Part shown: positions 1-8,208 of the stretch, in pieces
Layout: each line of letters begins with the position of its first letter
How positions within the stretch are numbered: position 1 is the stretch's first letter
DNA from: Candidatus Roizmanbacteria bacterium GW2011_GWC1_37_12
Lineage (GTDB): Bacteria; Patescibacteriota; Microgenomatia; UBA1406; GWC2-37-13
Direction: 5' to 3'
Length of the DNA: 46,134 nucleotides
Assembly (NCBI GenBank): GCA_000991135.1
Contig: LBST01000009.1
Coordinates: 1-46,134, forward strand
Made by a program: the position numbers and the translations under genes
Notes under the pieces: model-generated
The model's input: only the letters and a program-made list of their open reading frames with translations
What the model was told of the DNA's origin: nothing
Databases searched by the model: none

Positions 1-82
1 TAGGAGAGTAAAAAAACGTCAAGATCTTAAAAGATTATGGGATAGTCTAAAAAACAAAATTTGCCGTTTATAGACCCATTAT

Positions 83-580
83 TTGAAACATAAACTTACA
101 ATTATTGTGGTTGAGACAGGATATGTTGCAAAGACAATAATCGATTTTTATCAGAACGAAGGAATAGTTACTGAGCCGGCCGGAGCTTTGTCTGTAGCAG
201 GAGTGGAAAATATTAAAGAAAAAATTAAAGGAAAAAATGTTGTTTGCATTATTTCCGGCGGAAACAATGATTTATTAAGGTATCCGGAAATTCTGGAAAA
301 AAGCCTGGTTTATCAGGAAAGAAAACATTATTTTTTGGTGGAATTTGCCCAGAAACCAGGCCAACTGAAAAAGTTTTTGAATCATGTCTTAGGTCCGACC
401 GATGACATAGTTCTCTTTGAATATATCAAGAAAAACAACAAGGAAAAAGGTCCAGCCTTGGTTGGGGTTGAATTAAAAGACCGGAAAAATCTTGAGCCGA
501 TTTTGAAAAAGATGAAGGAATTTTCTTTTAACTACAAGACGATTGATGATAATGAATTGTTATATAGTTATTTGATTTGA
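83..580 (+). CDS. ilvA: Threonine ammonia-lyase (IlvA), C-terminal fragment
   Basis: IlvA deaminates threonine to 2-oxobutanoate, the first committed step to isoleucine. Only the end of the PLP domain is present (residues 1-60, with EPAGALS and the phosphate-binding SGGN), followed by an ACT-like regulatory domain (about 78-165, [29 protein letters not shown]). The Lys-bearing N-terminal half, about 240 residues, is missing. Upstream of the TTG at 83 all three frames are closed, with an in-frame TAG at 71-73, so this is not simply cut by the window edge. It is either a pseudogene remnant, a frameshifted gene, or an assembly error close to the edge. The stop overlaps the ilvD start as TGATG, so the pair was an operon. 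Family identity is firm; functionality is doubtful. Confidence 0.85.
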   Translation: MKHKLTIIVVETGYVAKTIIDFYQNEGIVTEPAGALSVAGVENIKEKIKGKNVVCIISGGNNDLLRYPEILEKSLVYQERKHYFLVEFAQKPGQLKKFLNHVLGPTDDIVLFEYIKKNNKEKGPALVGVELKDRKNLEPILKKMKEFSFNYKTIDDNELLYSYLI

Positions 581-2286
581 TGAAAAACAAAAGAAGCAAT
601 CAGCTAACAGGGGTGCCAGGAGAAAAAGATTGGTACAAAAGAGCGCCGGCCCGGGGGATGATGAGGGCAGTCGGATTCAAAGATGAGGATTTTTTAAAAC
701 CTTTAGTCACGGTCGCCTGTCCTTACACAAACATAACACCGTGTAACGCCCATATTCAGGGACTTGGTGAGGAAGTCATGAAACAAGTGGAAAAACAGGG
801 TGGAAAGCCGGTGATTTTTGGTACCCCGGTTGTCACAGACGGCGAGACTATGGGAATGGAAGGGATGAAATATTCTTTAGTCAGCCGGGACTTAATTGCC
901 GATTCAATAGAGATGATGCATGAGGCCTATATGGCTGATGCGGCTTTGACACTGTCCGGTTGTGATAAAACTATTCCAGGTTCGCTTATGCCACTTTGCC
1001 GAAATAACAGCATCGGTATTACTTTGTATGGTGGGACAATATTACCGGGCATAAGTCATGGAAAAGATCTCAATATTGTTAGTATCTTTGAAGCAGTCGG
1101 TAAGCTCGGTGCTAAAAAAATCACAGAAAAAGAGATGCATGAAATCGAATGTAAATCATGTCCTGGCAATGGTGCTTGTGGTGGAATGTACACCGCCAAC
1201 ACGATGTCTTCGGCGATTGAGGCAATGGGGATGAGTCTACCGGGGAGTGCTTCTCATCCAGCAGTTGACCGGAACAATAAAATTTCCTCAAAAAAACTCA
1301 AAGACTGCCAAAATTCTGTAAAAGCTTTGATGGATTTACTGAAAAAAGACATTCATGTTCGTGATATTGTCACAAAAAAATCATTGGAAAATGCGATCAC
1401 TGTCTTTATGGCGCTTGGAGGATCAACTAATGCGGTATTGCATCTTTTGGCGATTGCTCATGAGTCAGGTGTTGATTTGAAATTGGATGACTTTGAAAGG
1501 ATTTCCAGACGAGTGCCTCTTTTGGGTAATTTCAGTCCGTTTGGTATTTATATGATGGAGCATTTGGATAATATCGGTGGCGTACCCATGGTGATGAAGA
1601 TGTTGTATAAAAAAGGTTTGATCCACGGCGACTGTCTGACCGTGACTGGAAAGACCGTTGCTGAAAATCTAAAAAACGCTCCGGAAAGACCGGAAAATCA
1701 AAATATTATTTACAGTCTTGAAAAACCATTGGCTCCAGTTCATCACCATATAGTTGTTTTGCGGGGCTCTTTGGCACCTGATGGAGCCGTAATGAAGTTG
1801 AGTGGTAAAGAAGTCAAGAAACACGAAGGACAAGCCAGAGTTTTTGAGAAAGAAGAGGATGCTTTAACTTCGATTTTAGACGGCAAGATAAAAAAAGGCG
1901 ATGTAATTGTTATTCGTAACGAAGGCCCAAAAGGCGGGCCAGGTATGAGGGAAATGTTGTCACCATCAAGCGCTTTGATGGGTGCAGGATTGGGGAAAGA
2001 CGTGGCTCTTATTACTGATGGCCGCTTTTCCGGTGGCACCCACGGCATCATGGTTGCTCACATTACGCCTGAAGCCCAAGATGGCGGTCCGATTGGTTTA
2101 GTCAAGGAAGGTGATAGAATAAAGATAGATCTGAAAAAAAGAGCAGTTGATCTTTTGGTCGATAAAAAAGAACTATCAAGAAGAAAAGCCAAATGGAAAG
2201 CTCCTAAACCAAAATACGAGCGGGGGGTTTTGGCTAAATACGCAAAATTAGTCTCTAGCGCCTCAAAAGGAGCAGTGACAAGCTGA
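580..2286 (+). CDS. ilvD: Dihydroxy-acid dehydratase IlvD
   Basis: IlvD dehydrates 2,3-dihydroxy acids to the 2-oxo acid precursors of valine and isoleucine, using an Fe-S cluster. The protein is about 568 aa, the normal family length. The three cluster cysteines are visible: ITPCN (Cys55), SGCDKTIPG (Cys128) and [15 protein letters not shown] (Cys200). Their spacing matches the E. coli enzyme. The C-terminal half carries [10 protein letters not shown] and [12 protein letters not shown], both hallmarks of the family. I prefer ATG 580 over TTG 577; the ATG overlaps the ilvA stop (TGATG), indicating translational coupling. ridA follows 9 bp downstream. Amino-acid biosynthesis genes are uncommon in reduced CPR genomes, so an intact ilvD beside a broken ilvA is notable. 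Confidence 0.96.
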   Translation: MKNKRSNQLTGVPGEKDWYKRAPARGMMRAVGFKDEDFLKPLVTVACPYTNITPCNAHIQGLGEEVMKQVEKQGGKPVIFGTPVVTDGETMGMEGMKYSLVSRDLIADSIEMMHEAYMADAALTLSGCDKTIPGSLMPLCRNNSIGITLYGGTILPGISHGKDLNIVSIFEAVGKLGAKKITEKEMHEIECKSCPGNGACGGMYTANTMSSAIEAMGMSLPGSASHPAVDRNNKISSKKLKDCQNSVKALMDLLKKDIHVRDIVTKKSLENAITVFMALGGSTNAVLHLLAIAHESGVDLKLDDFERISRRVPLLGNFSPFGIYMMEHLDNIGGVPMVMKMLYKKGLIHGDCLTVTGKTVAENLKNAPERPENQNIIYSLEKPLAPVHHHIVVLRGSLAPDGAVMKLSGKEVKKHEGQARVFEKEEDALTSILDGKIKKGDVIVIRNEGPKGGPGMREMLSPSSALMGAGLGKDVALITDGRFSGGTHGIMVAHITPEAQDGGPIGLVKEGDRIKIDLKKRAVDLLVDKKELSRRKAKWKAPKPKYERGVLAKYAKLVSSASKGAVTS

Positions 2287-2295
2287 TAAATTATT

Positions 2296-2664
2296 ATGGA
2301 TAAACTTAAAGAAGTGACGCCAAAAGCACAAGGCCCATATTCACAGACAGTCAAGGCAAATGGGTTTATTTTTTGTGCCGGCCAAATTGGCATAAACCCT
2401 GTTACAAATATCGTGGTTGAAGGAATTGAAAATCAAACTCACCGGGTCTTGAAAAATCTACAGTTAGTTCTCCAGGAGGCCGGATCAAATTTAGACAAAG
2501 TTGTTAAAACAACGATTTTTTTAGTCAATATGGCTGATTTAGTTAAGGTCAATGAAATCTATGCGTCTTATTTTAAAAAAAATAAACCAGCAAGAGCGAC
2601 TGTTGGCGTTAACAGCTTACCAAAAGGGGTATTAATAGAGATTGACGCAGTTGCTACTTTCTAA
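2296..2664 (+). CDS. ridA: RidA family enamine/imine deaminase
   Basis: RidA hydrolyses reactive enamine and imine intermediates released by PLP enzymes such as threonine dehydratase. The 122-aa length is typical. The family signature is seen near the C-terminus: ARATVGVNSLPKGVLIEIDAVA-type segment with the substrate-carboxylate arginine (the R of ARATVGV) and the LIEID glutamate. The segment VVKTTIFLVNMADLVKVNEIY is also characteristic. It lies 9 bp after ilvD on the same strand, so ilvA-ilvD-ridA forms a functional set: IlvA makes the 2-aminocrotonate that RidA clears. The 3' end overlaps the convergent acylphosphatase gene by 11 bp. Confidence 0.95.
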   Translation: MDKLKEVTPKAQGPYSQTVKANGFIFCAGQIGINPVTNIVVEGIENQTHRVLKNLQLVLQEAGSNLDKVVKTTIFLVNMADLVKVNEIYASYFKKNKPARATVGVNSLPKGVLIEIDAVATF

Positions 2665-2929
2665 TTTCAAATCCATCAAAGATCTCTTTGGCGTCTTGCC
2701 AGTAGACTTCGACGTCTTGTACGTGGGAGACCGGCGGGCCTTGTTTTATCGAGTCGATTATTGATTTAACCTTTTTTTCATCTCCTTGGATGACTGTTTC
2801 GACAAAGCCGTCTTCATGATTTCTCACCCAACCGGTGACTCCGGTTATCTTCGCTTGAATTTTTGTCCAAGCCCGAAAACCAACGCCGATCACATCGCCT
2901 TTGATGTAGAGATGAGCTTGTTTTAACAT
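2654..2929 (-). CDS. acyP: Acylphosphatase
   Basis: A 91-aa acylphosphatase, which hydrolyses acyl phosphates in the cytosol. The N-terminal motif GDVIGVGFRAW holds the phosphate-binding arginine, and GWVRNHEDGFVETVIQG holds the catalytic asparagine. Both are intact and the length is normal. It is convergent with ridA, sharing the last 11 bp. The physiological substrate cannot be told from context. Confidence 0.95.
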   Translation of the reverse strand: MLKQAHLYIKGDVIGVGFRAWTKIQAKITGVTGWVRNHEDGFVETVIQGDEKKVKSIIDSIKQGPPVSHVQDVEVYWQDAKEIFDGFEIRK

Positions 2930-2943
2930 AGAAGTTAGAAAAT

Positions 2944-2957
2944 GGTTACTAGTAACC
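2944..2957. repeat. 14-bp perfect palindrome
   Basis: GGTTACTAGTAACC is a perfect palindrome just upstream of the acylphosphatase start, followed at 2959-2973 by a near copy (GTCACTAGTAACTAA). It is one of several families of TAGT/TAAC words scattered in the window; compare 31147-31181. Confidence 0.6.
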
Positions 2958-2976
2958 AGTCACTAGTAACTAATTT

Positions 2977-3345
2977 CTATTTTACACCCGGGTCAACCTC
3001 TTTTGCTAGTTTTAAATACTTTTCCGCCATTAATTTGTCATCTTTCTCCAAATATAGCTGATAAAGCCCATACAAAATATCCCGTGACTGATGATTATTT
3101 TCCAATATCTGTTCAAGTTGTTTGATCTTTGTCTCTCTTTCCAGTTCTTTGGCAAAAACCTCGTTTTTCAGTGACGGTCCGTAGATATTTTCATAGTATT
3201 TAAGTTGTTGAGCAAAATCCGGAGATTGCCTGATTTTTTGTAAAAACTCAACCGCTGATTTTTTATCATTATTAGTTAAACCAAAAAAAATTGGAGAAAT
3301 CTTTTGGGAAGAAAGAAAGTTGATTATTAATAAAACAAATAAAAT
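2977..3345 (-). CDS. Small secreted or anchored protein with a TPR-like tail; predicted ATT start
   Basis: This 122-codon frame fills the gap between acylphosphatase and the T4SS-type ATPase. It is open from a TAA upstream near 3380 down to the TAG at 2977-2979, yet contains no ATG, GTG or TTG that would keep its hydrophobic N-terminus. The translation begins with a hydrophobic stretch (LFVLLIINFL), then a charged helical region with a tetratricopeptide-like end (LYQLYLEKDDKLMAEKYLKLAKEVDPG). A TATAAT box (3353-3358, minus strand) lies 7 nt before an in-frame ATT at 3343-3345, the same geometry as the leaderless genes of this window, so I infer an AUU start. Function unknown. A frameshift or decayed start is the alternative. 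Confidence 0.55.
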   Translation of the reverse strand: MLFVLLIINFLSSQKISPIFFGLTNNDKKSAVEFLQKIRQSPDFAQQLKYYENIYGPSLKNEVFAKELERETKIKQLEQILENNHQSRDILYGLYQLYLEKDDKLMAEKYLKLAKEVDPGVK

Positions 3346-3378
3346 AGATTGTATTATACTTAAATTTGAGATTTCTTT

Positions 3379-5742
3379 ATGGACCCATTAGCTTATCAAA
3401 TATTTATAGATCGAACAGTGACAATCGGCCTGGCCGTCGTCGCGTCTGTTTTGGCCGCAGGTCTTACTTTAGTATTGATTTATTTAGTTATTATCTACAT
3501 GCGTTTAAAAAAACGTGAGCAGATTTCTTTGGAAATGGTTACTTTAGAGGTAAAACTTGCCAAAGAAAACGAAATAAAGATCGACGCCGCCGACCAGATG
3601 TTTTCTTCGTTTTCTTCGCTCAAAAAATCCGGCTGGCTTTCTTTTTTGGAAGTTGACGACGTCGTCGCTTTTGAGATCGTCGGTAAAAAAGCCGAAATCA
3701 GGTTTTATGTTTCCGCCCCAAACAGGATTATTGATCTGGTGGAAAAAACCATTTATAGTTATTACCCTAATGCCGATGTCAAAAAAGTCGATGAACCCAA
3801 TATTTTTACTGAAGAAGGCAAAGTAGCTTTTGGGGCGATTGTCACCAAGGAATCAACCTATCTTCCCATTAGAACCTATAGGGATCTGCCGACAGATTCT
3901 TTAGCAGCTGTTACCTCGGCGGTGTCAAAAATCAGTGAGAACGAAGGAGCAATTATCCAGATTTTGATCAGGCCGGCTGACAGTAAGTGGAAAAAAATGG
4001 GGAAGTCATATGTGTCTTCGACCAAGAAAAACGAAGCCAACCCGGAAAAAGCCACTTTTAAAACCGACCCGAAAACGTTGGAAAAAATCGATGATAAATG
4101 TTCGCGGTCTGGTTTTGAAACTACGATAAGATTTGTGGTTTCTTCGCCAACAAAAGAAATGGCCGACCTTCATCTTAAAAATATCAAAACAGGTTTTTCC
4201 CAGTTTTCCTCTGACCTGAACAATTTTTCCGGAGCGAAAACTTTATTTAAAGGGACATTTATGATTAACTTTATCTATAAATTTTTTCCGGTGGTTGATC
4301 TGTCGTTTTGGCCTTTTGGCAAGTCAATTTCAATCCTTTCAACCGACGAGCTGGCAACTCTTTTTCACTTTCCCAATAAAACTATCGAGACCCCCCACAT
4401 TCAATGGCTCAAAGCCAAAACAGCGCCGGTCCCATCGGATGTTCCGCAAGAAAACGGGACTTTTATTGGTCACGGATATTATCGAGGCGTGAAGCGCCCG
4501 GTTCACATTGGTTTTGAAGATCGTCGGCGACACGTCTATATCATCGGAAAAACCGGAACTGGGAAATCAGTCCTTTTGGAAGATATGGCGATTCAAGATA
4601 TTAAGGCCGGTTATGGTGTCTGCGTCATCGACCCCCACGGTGATTTAATCGACAATATTGTCAAATTTATTCCCCCGGAGCGGGCAGAAGACGTAATTTA
4701 CTTTGACCCATCAGATGTCGAGCGCCCGATGGGATTAAACCTACTTGAAGCCAAGACGGAAGATCAAAAACATTTTTTGACAACGGCTATTATCAACTTA
4801 ATGTATAAGTTATACGATCCGCAAAGGACCGGAATTATCGGCCCGCGGTTTGAACACGCAGTGAGAAACGCCATGTTGACAGTCATGTCCGACGCTGGAG
4901 CGACATTTGTTGAGGTTGTAAGAGTTTTAACCGATCCAAAATACGTCCAGGAGCTTCTTCCTAAAGTTCAGGACCCGATCGTCCGCAGGTACTGGACTGA
5001 CCAGATTGCCCAGACATCAGACTTTCATAAGAGTGAAGTATTGGACTATATTGTCTCGAAATTCGGTCGGTTTGTCACCAATAAAACGATGAGAAATATT
5101 ATTGGTCAATCACAGTCAGCCTTTGATTTCAGGCGCTGTATGGATGAAGGAAAAATTCTTTTGATCAATCTTTCTAAAGGAAAACTCGGCGAGGAAAACT
5201 CTTCGTTTTTAGGTTTGGTTTTAATTCCTAAAATTCTGATGGCGGCGATGAGCCGTCAGGAGATTCCCGAAGAAAAACGCCGCGATTTTTTCCTCTACGT
5301 CGATGAGTTTCAAAATTTTGCCACTCCTGACTTTGCCACAATACTTTCAGAGGCGAGAAAATACCATCTTAATCTAACGGTTGCCAACCAGTTCATCGGC
5401 CAGATGGAAGAGGAAGTGAAAAATGCCGTCTTCGGCAATGTTGGCTCTCTCATTTCTTTTCGAGTCGGCGTCACCGATGCTTCTTATTTGCAACGCGAAT
5501 ATCAGCCGGTTTTTAGCGAGTCAGACCTGATTAACATCGAAAGATATCATACTTATATGAAGACGATTGTTGATAACGAGCCTGTCCCGCCTTTTTCCGT
5601 CGACCATACCAAAGACATGAAGAAATACAAGGCCGAGGCAAATGATAAAGTCGCTCAAGCTGTCATTCAGTTATCCCGGCTAAAATTCGGCCGGCCGAGG
5701 GAGCTAGTTGAGGCGGAAATTAATCAGAGAGCCAGGTTGTAA
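3379..5742 (+). CDS. VirD4/TraG-like type IV secretion-type ATPase
   Basis: A 787-aa membrane-anchored P-loop ATPase. An N-terminal transmembrane helix (about 15-40) is followed by a ~330-residue unfamiliar domain, then the motor domain. Walker A is GKTGTGKS (390-397), preceded by the RRHVYIIG strand. The segment VIDPHGDLIDNI and Walker B FFLYVDEFQNF (D642/E643) match coupling proteins of the TraD/VirD4/TrwB group and DUF87-type ATPases. No relaxase or other T4SS part lies nearby. CPR genomes often carry such stand-alone ATPases, perhaps for DNA or protein transport at the membrane; that role is inference. A likely TATACT -10 box at 3355-3360 overlaps the promoter of the divergent small gene. 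Confidence 0.85.
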   Translation: MDPLAYQIFIDRTVTIGLAVVASVLAAGLTLVLIYLVIIYMRLKKREQISLEMVTLEVKLAKENEIKIDAADQMFSSFSSLKKSGWLSFLEVDDVVAFEIVGKKAEIRFYVSAPNRIIDLVEKTIYSYYPNADVKKVDEPNIFTEEGKVAFGAIVTKESTYLPIRTYRDLPTDSLAAVTSAVSKISENEGAIIQILIRPADSKWKKMGKSYVSSTKKNEANPEKATFKTDPKTLEKIDDKCSRSGFETTIRFVVSSPTKEMADLHLKNIKTGFSQFSSDLNNFSGAKTLFKGTFMINFIYKFFPVVDLSFWPFGKSISILSTDELATLFHFPNKTIETPHIQWLKAKTAPVPSDVPQENGTFIGHGYYRGVKRPVHIGFEDRRRHVYIIGKTGTGKSVLLEDMAIQDIKAGYGVCVIDPHGDLIDNIVKFIPPERAEDVIYFDPSDVERPMGLNLLEAKTEDQKHFLTTAIINLMYKLYDPQRTGIIGPRFEHAVRNAMLTVMSDAGATFVEVVRVLTDPKYVQELLPKVQDPIVRRYWTDQIAQTSDFHKSEVLDYIVSKFGRFVTNKTMRNIIGQSQSAFDFRRCMDEGKILLINLSKGKLGEENSSFLGLVLIPKILMAAMSRQEIPEEKRRDFFLYVDEFQNFATPDFATILSEARKYHLNLTVANQFIGQMEEEVKNAVFGNVGSLISFRVGVTDASYLQREYQPVFSESDLINIERYHTYMKTIVDNEPVPPFSVDHTKDMKKYKAEANDKVAQAVIQLSRLKFGRPRELVEAEINQRARL

Positions 5743-5788
5743 ATCCGACCAATTTGACCAATAATACCAATTTACCAATGAATGAAAA

Positions 5789-6583
5789 ATGATTAAAAAT
5801 TATCAGACTATCCTTACCAACAAAAAACAGCTTGTAAACAACATCTATTTCTTTAAATTCAAGCTTATCGAACCTCTCGAAATTAGCTTCATCCCTGGTC
5901 AATATTTGATTTTGAAAGTCCAAGGAAAACCAAGGCTTTATTCAATTGCTTCATCGAGTTTGGAAAAAAATACTTTAGAATTTATCATCGAGCTCTTTCC
6001 AGGTGGGCTAGCATCTACTTATTTAGATAAACTCAAAATTGGAGAAGAGGTAATATTCCATGGCCCAGCCGGGCAGTTTAAGTTAAGAGAAAATGATAAG
6101 CAAAAGATTTTTCTCGTGACAGGAACGGGGATTGCTCCAGTAAGAAGTATGTTGAAATCGACGTTGGATATTGGAGGTTTGAAGCTAGATAAAGAAGTTG
6201 GAAACTTGATGTTAGAAGATCAATCTTCAAACTTCCAATCTCAAAATCCAGCTTCTAATTTCCAACATCAAACGTCAATTTTTCTATTCTGGGGACTAAA
6301 AACATATAAAGACGTATATTTATTTGATGAATTAAAAGAATTTAATCTAAAAATCTGTCTTTCTAGAGAAAGCAATTTAAACATGATTCTGGAGCCGGAC
6401 CGCCAGTACTTTGATCTTGGACACGTCGATCAAGTTATGGAAAGACAATTAGCCAATTACAGATTACAGATTACAGATTACGAATTCTATTTATGTGGTG
6501 GGCGCAACGTCGTTGAATCCTTGCGTCAAAATCTCTTATCAAAAAACATTCCCCAAGAGTATATATATTTTGAAAAATTTTAA
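5789..6583 (+). CDS. Ferredoxin-NADP reductase-like flavoprotein
   Basis: A 264-aa oxidoreductase of the FNR family. The FAD domain shows FIPGQYLILKV and the flavin motif RLYSIAS (residues 49-55), with GGLASTYL near 72-79. The NAD(P) domain starts with VTGTGIAPVRSML (110-122) and ends with YLCGG and the C-terminal YIYFEKF. The electron partner is unknown; no hydrogenase or ferredoxin gene is nearby. Two repeat-derived inserts are visible: residues about 125-160 (QSSNFQSQNPASNFQHQ) and about 220-235 (NYRLQITDYEFYL), both made of tandem short words in the DNA. The C-terminal half of the first insert interrupts a normally short loop after the first NAD-domain strand. Confidence 0.85.
   Translation: MIKNYQTILTNKKQLVNNIYFFKFKLIEPLEISFIPGQYLILKVQGKPRLYSIASSSLEKNTLEFIIELFPGGLASTYLDKLKIGEEVIFHGPAGQFKLRENDKQKIFLVTGTGIAPVRSMLKSTLDIGGLKLDKEVGNLMLEDQSSNFQSQNPASNFQHQTSIFLFWGLKTYKDVYLFDELKEFNLKICLSRESNLNMILEPDRQYFDLGHVDQVMERQLANYRLQITDYEFYLCGGRNVVESLRQNLLSKNIPQEYIYFEKF
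6458..6486. repeat. TTACAGA word repeat inside the FNR-like gene
   Basis: Three tandem copies of the word ATTACAG followed by ATTACGAATT lie in frame and encode NYRLQITDYEF. A related block (ACGAATT words) encodes ELRITDY in tatD at 36143-36167. Confidence 0.7.
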
Positions 6584-6617
6584 ATATCAAATAACAAATC
6601 CACAAATGAATTTTTTT

Positions 6618-8207
6618 CTATTGGCTTCTTTCAAAATATGTCTTTAATAGTTCTTTAGCAATCGGCCCGGCGACGTCAGAGCCCTGGCCTCCTTCCTCAA
6701 CAAGTACTGTTAGGGCAATTTCAGGGCTATCAAAAGGAGCATAGGCTGTGATCCAAGCATGGGGCAGGCCGGAGGCGGCGTGGGACTCGGCGGTTCCTGT
6801 CTTACAGGCAACCTGAATTTTTTTTAATATAGAAAAGTCAAACAATGGCCATCCGGTGCCTCCTGTCGAACAAGCCTGCTTCATCCCTTCTCGTATCAAA
6901 TCGATTGTTTTTTGAGAAACAGGTAATTTTTTACATTTTTTTTGTAGGGACAGGACACTGTCCTGTCCGTACTTTAGTAATTCCGGCTTACATAAATATC
7001 CTCCATTGGCAAATACCGATGTTACCATCAACGTCTGTAACGGCGTCACTCCAATATATCCTTGGCCGATCGCGAAATTATAAGTATCGCCGGTATACCA
7101 GCGGTCTTTTAATGTTTGTTCTTTCCAAAACGTTGAAGGGATTATTCCTTCTGCCTCATCAAGTCCAATATTGGTTTTCCTTCCCAATCCAAAAATCTCG
7201 GCCCATTTTTTTATCTTGTCAACGCCGGTTTTTTCTCCGGCGAGATAGAAAAATATATCGTTAGATCTTTTAATTGCTTTGACGATATCAACCATACCTT
7301 CAGTTTTTCCGTATTGGAGAAAATACCAATTGCCAAAAGTCAAGGGCCCGGCGGTAACTGTCCCTTTATCTTCAAATAAAGTTTTTTCATCAATAACTTT
7401 TTCTTCAAGGGCAGCCGTTGCGGTAATTAATTTAAAAAGAGAACCGGGCGGATAAACACCCTCGGTCGTGCGGTTGAAAAGCGGTTTATCTTTATCAGCA
7501 AGGTATTTTTCGATGTTGACGTCGTTGCTATTCTCAAAATCTTCAGGGTTAAAAGATGGAGAAGAGGCAAGAGCAAGGATTTCACCGGTTTTAGGAATAA
7601 CAGCTGCTATTGCTCCTTTTTTTCCATCTAAAAGCTCATACGCTTTTGTTTGCAGTTTCCAATCGAGAGCCAGTTTTACGCTTTGGCCATTAATTGGAGG
7701 AATGATATTTAATGTTTTTAAAAACTTGCCCTGGGCGTCTGTTTCAACGAGTTTTTTACCCGGTCGCCCCTTTAAAACACAGTCGAAAACTTTTTCTACG
7801 CCTTTTTTACCAATTTTATCGCCGGCGCTCAATTTGTATGGACAGGCGTCTTTTTTTAAGTCATTTTCATCTGCCAGTTGTCTATATCCGATTAAAGGAG
7901 CGACGGCAAGGGGTGTTTCATAGATTCTTTTTGAAATTATCCGATCGTCGTTTTTTCTCACCTCCTCAAGGCTGGTTTCGATATTCGGGTCGATGTTTTT
8001 AACAATTAAATAACCTTTTCGATCTAAAATTTCACCCCTTTTTGGGTCGATTAAAAATTCTTTAATGCGATTATTCTCTGAAAGATTTCGATAGTATTGG
8101 CCTTTAACAATAGTTAACTGAAAGAGCCTTAAAATAAGCGCGGCGGCGGAAAAGCCAATAAAAATTAAAAAAGCAAAAAAATAAATCTCGAGACTTTGTT
8201 TGTTCAT
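6618..8207 (-). CDS. mrdA: Penicillin-binding protein 2 (peptidoglycan D,D-transpeptidase)
   Basis: A 529-aa class B penicillin-binding protein that crosslinks peptidoglycan in cell elongation. One N-terminal transmembrane helix (about 9-31) is followed by a short dimerisation domain (RGEILDRKGYLIVKN) and the transpeptidase domain. The catalytic motifs are complete: SLFK (Ser256, Lys259), SND (315-317) and KTG (469-471, in ACKTGTAES). It is shorter than enterobacterial PBP2 (about 630). Residues about 412-422 (KYGQDSVLSLQ) come from a palindromic DNA element at 6948-6968. It sits 1 bp downstream of the PIG-V-like gene on the same strand and probably shares its transcript. Confidence 0.94.
   Translation of the reverse strand: MNKQSLEIYFFAFLIFIGFSAAALILRLFQLTIVKGQYYRNLSENNRIKEFLIDPKRGEILDRKGYLIVKNIDPNIETSLEEVRKNDDRIISKRIYETPLAVAPLIGYRQLADENDLKKDACPYKLSAGDKIGKKGVEKVFDCVLKGRPGKKLVETDAQGKFLKTLNIIPPINGQSVKLALDWKLQTKAYELLDGKKGAIAAVIPKTGEILALASSPSFNPEDFENSNDVNIEKYLADKDKPLFNRTTEGVYPPGSLFKLITATAALEEKVIDEKTLFEDKGTVTAGPLTFGNWYFLQYGKTEGMVDIVKAIKRSNDIFFYLAGEKTGVDKIKKWAEIFGLGRKTNIGLDEAEGIIPSTFWKEQTLKDRWYTGDTYNFAIGQGYIGVTPLQTLMVTSVFANGGYLCKPELLKYGQDSVLSLQKKCKKLPVSQKTIDLIREGMKQACSTGGTGWPLFDFSILKKIQVACKTGTAESHAASGLPHAWITAYAPFDSPEIALTVLVEEGGQGSDVAGPIAKELLKTYFERSQ
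6948..6968. repeat. Palindromic element inside PBP2 gene (GGACAG family)
   Basis: Arms GGACAGGACA and TGTCCTGTCC (10 bp, perfect) surround a single base. The element is in frame in PBP2. Related palindromes with TGTCC/GGACA arms occur inside rpe (31309-31337) and the glycosyltransferase gene (38821-38861). Confidence 0.8.
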
Positions 8208-8208
8208 A

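Noticed and set aside
3379-5742. A full conjugative or type IV secretion locus
   Set aside because: Only one ATPase is present; no relaxase, VirB4, pilin or channel genes adjoin it.
7468-8002. Plus-strand open frames opposite PBP2
   Set aside because: They are shadows of the PBP2 coding frame and show no protein-family features.
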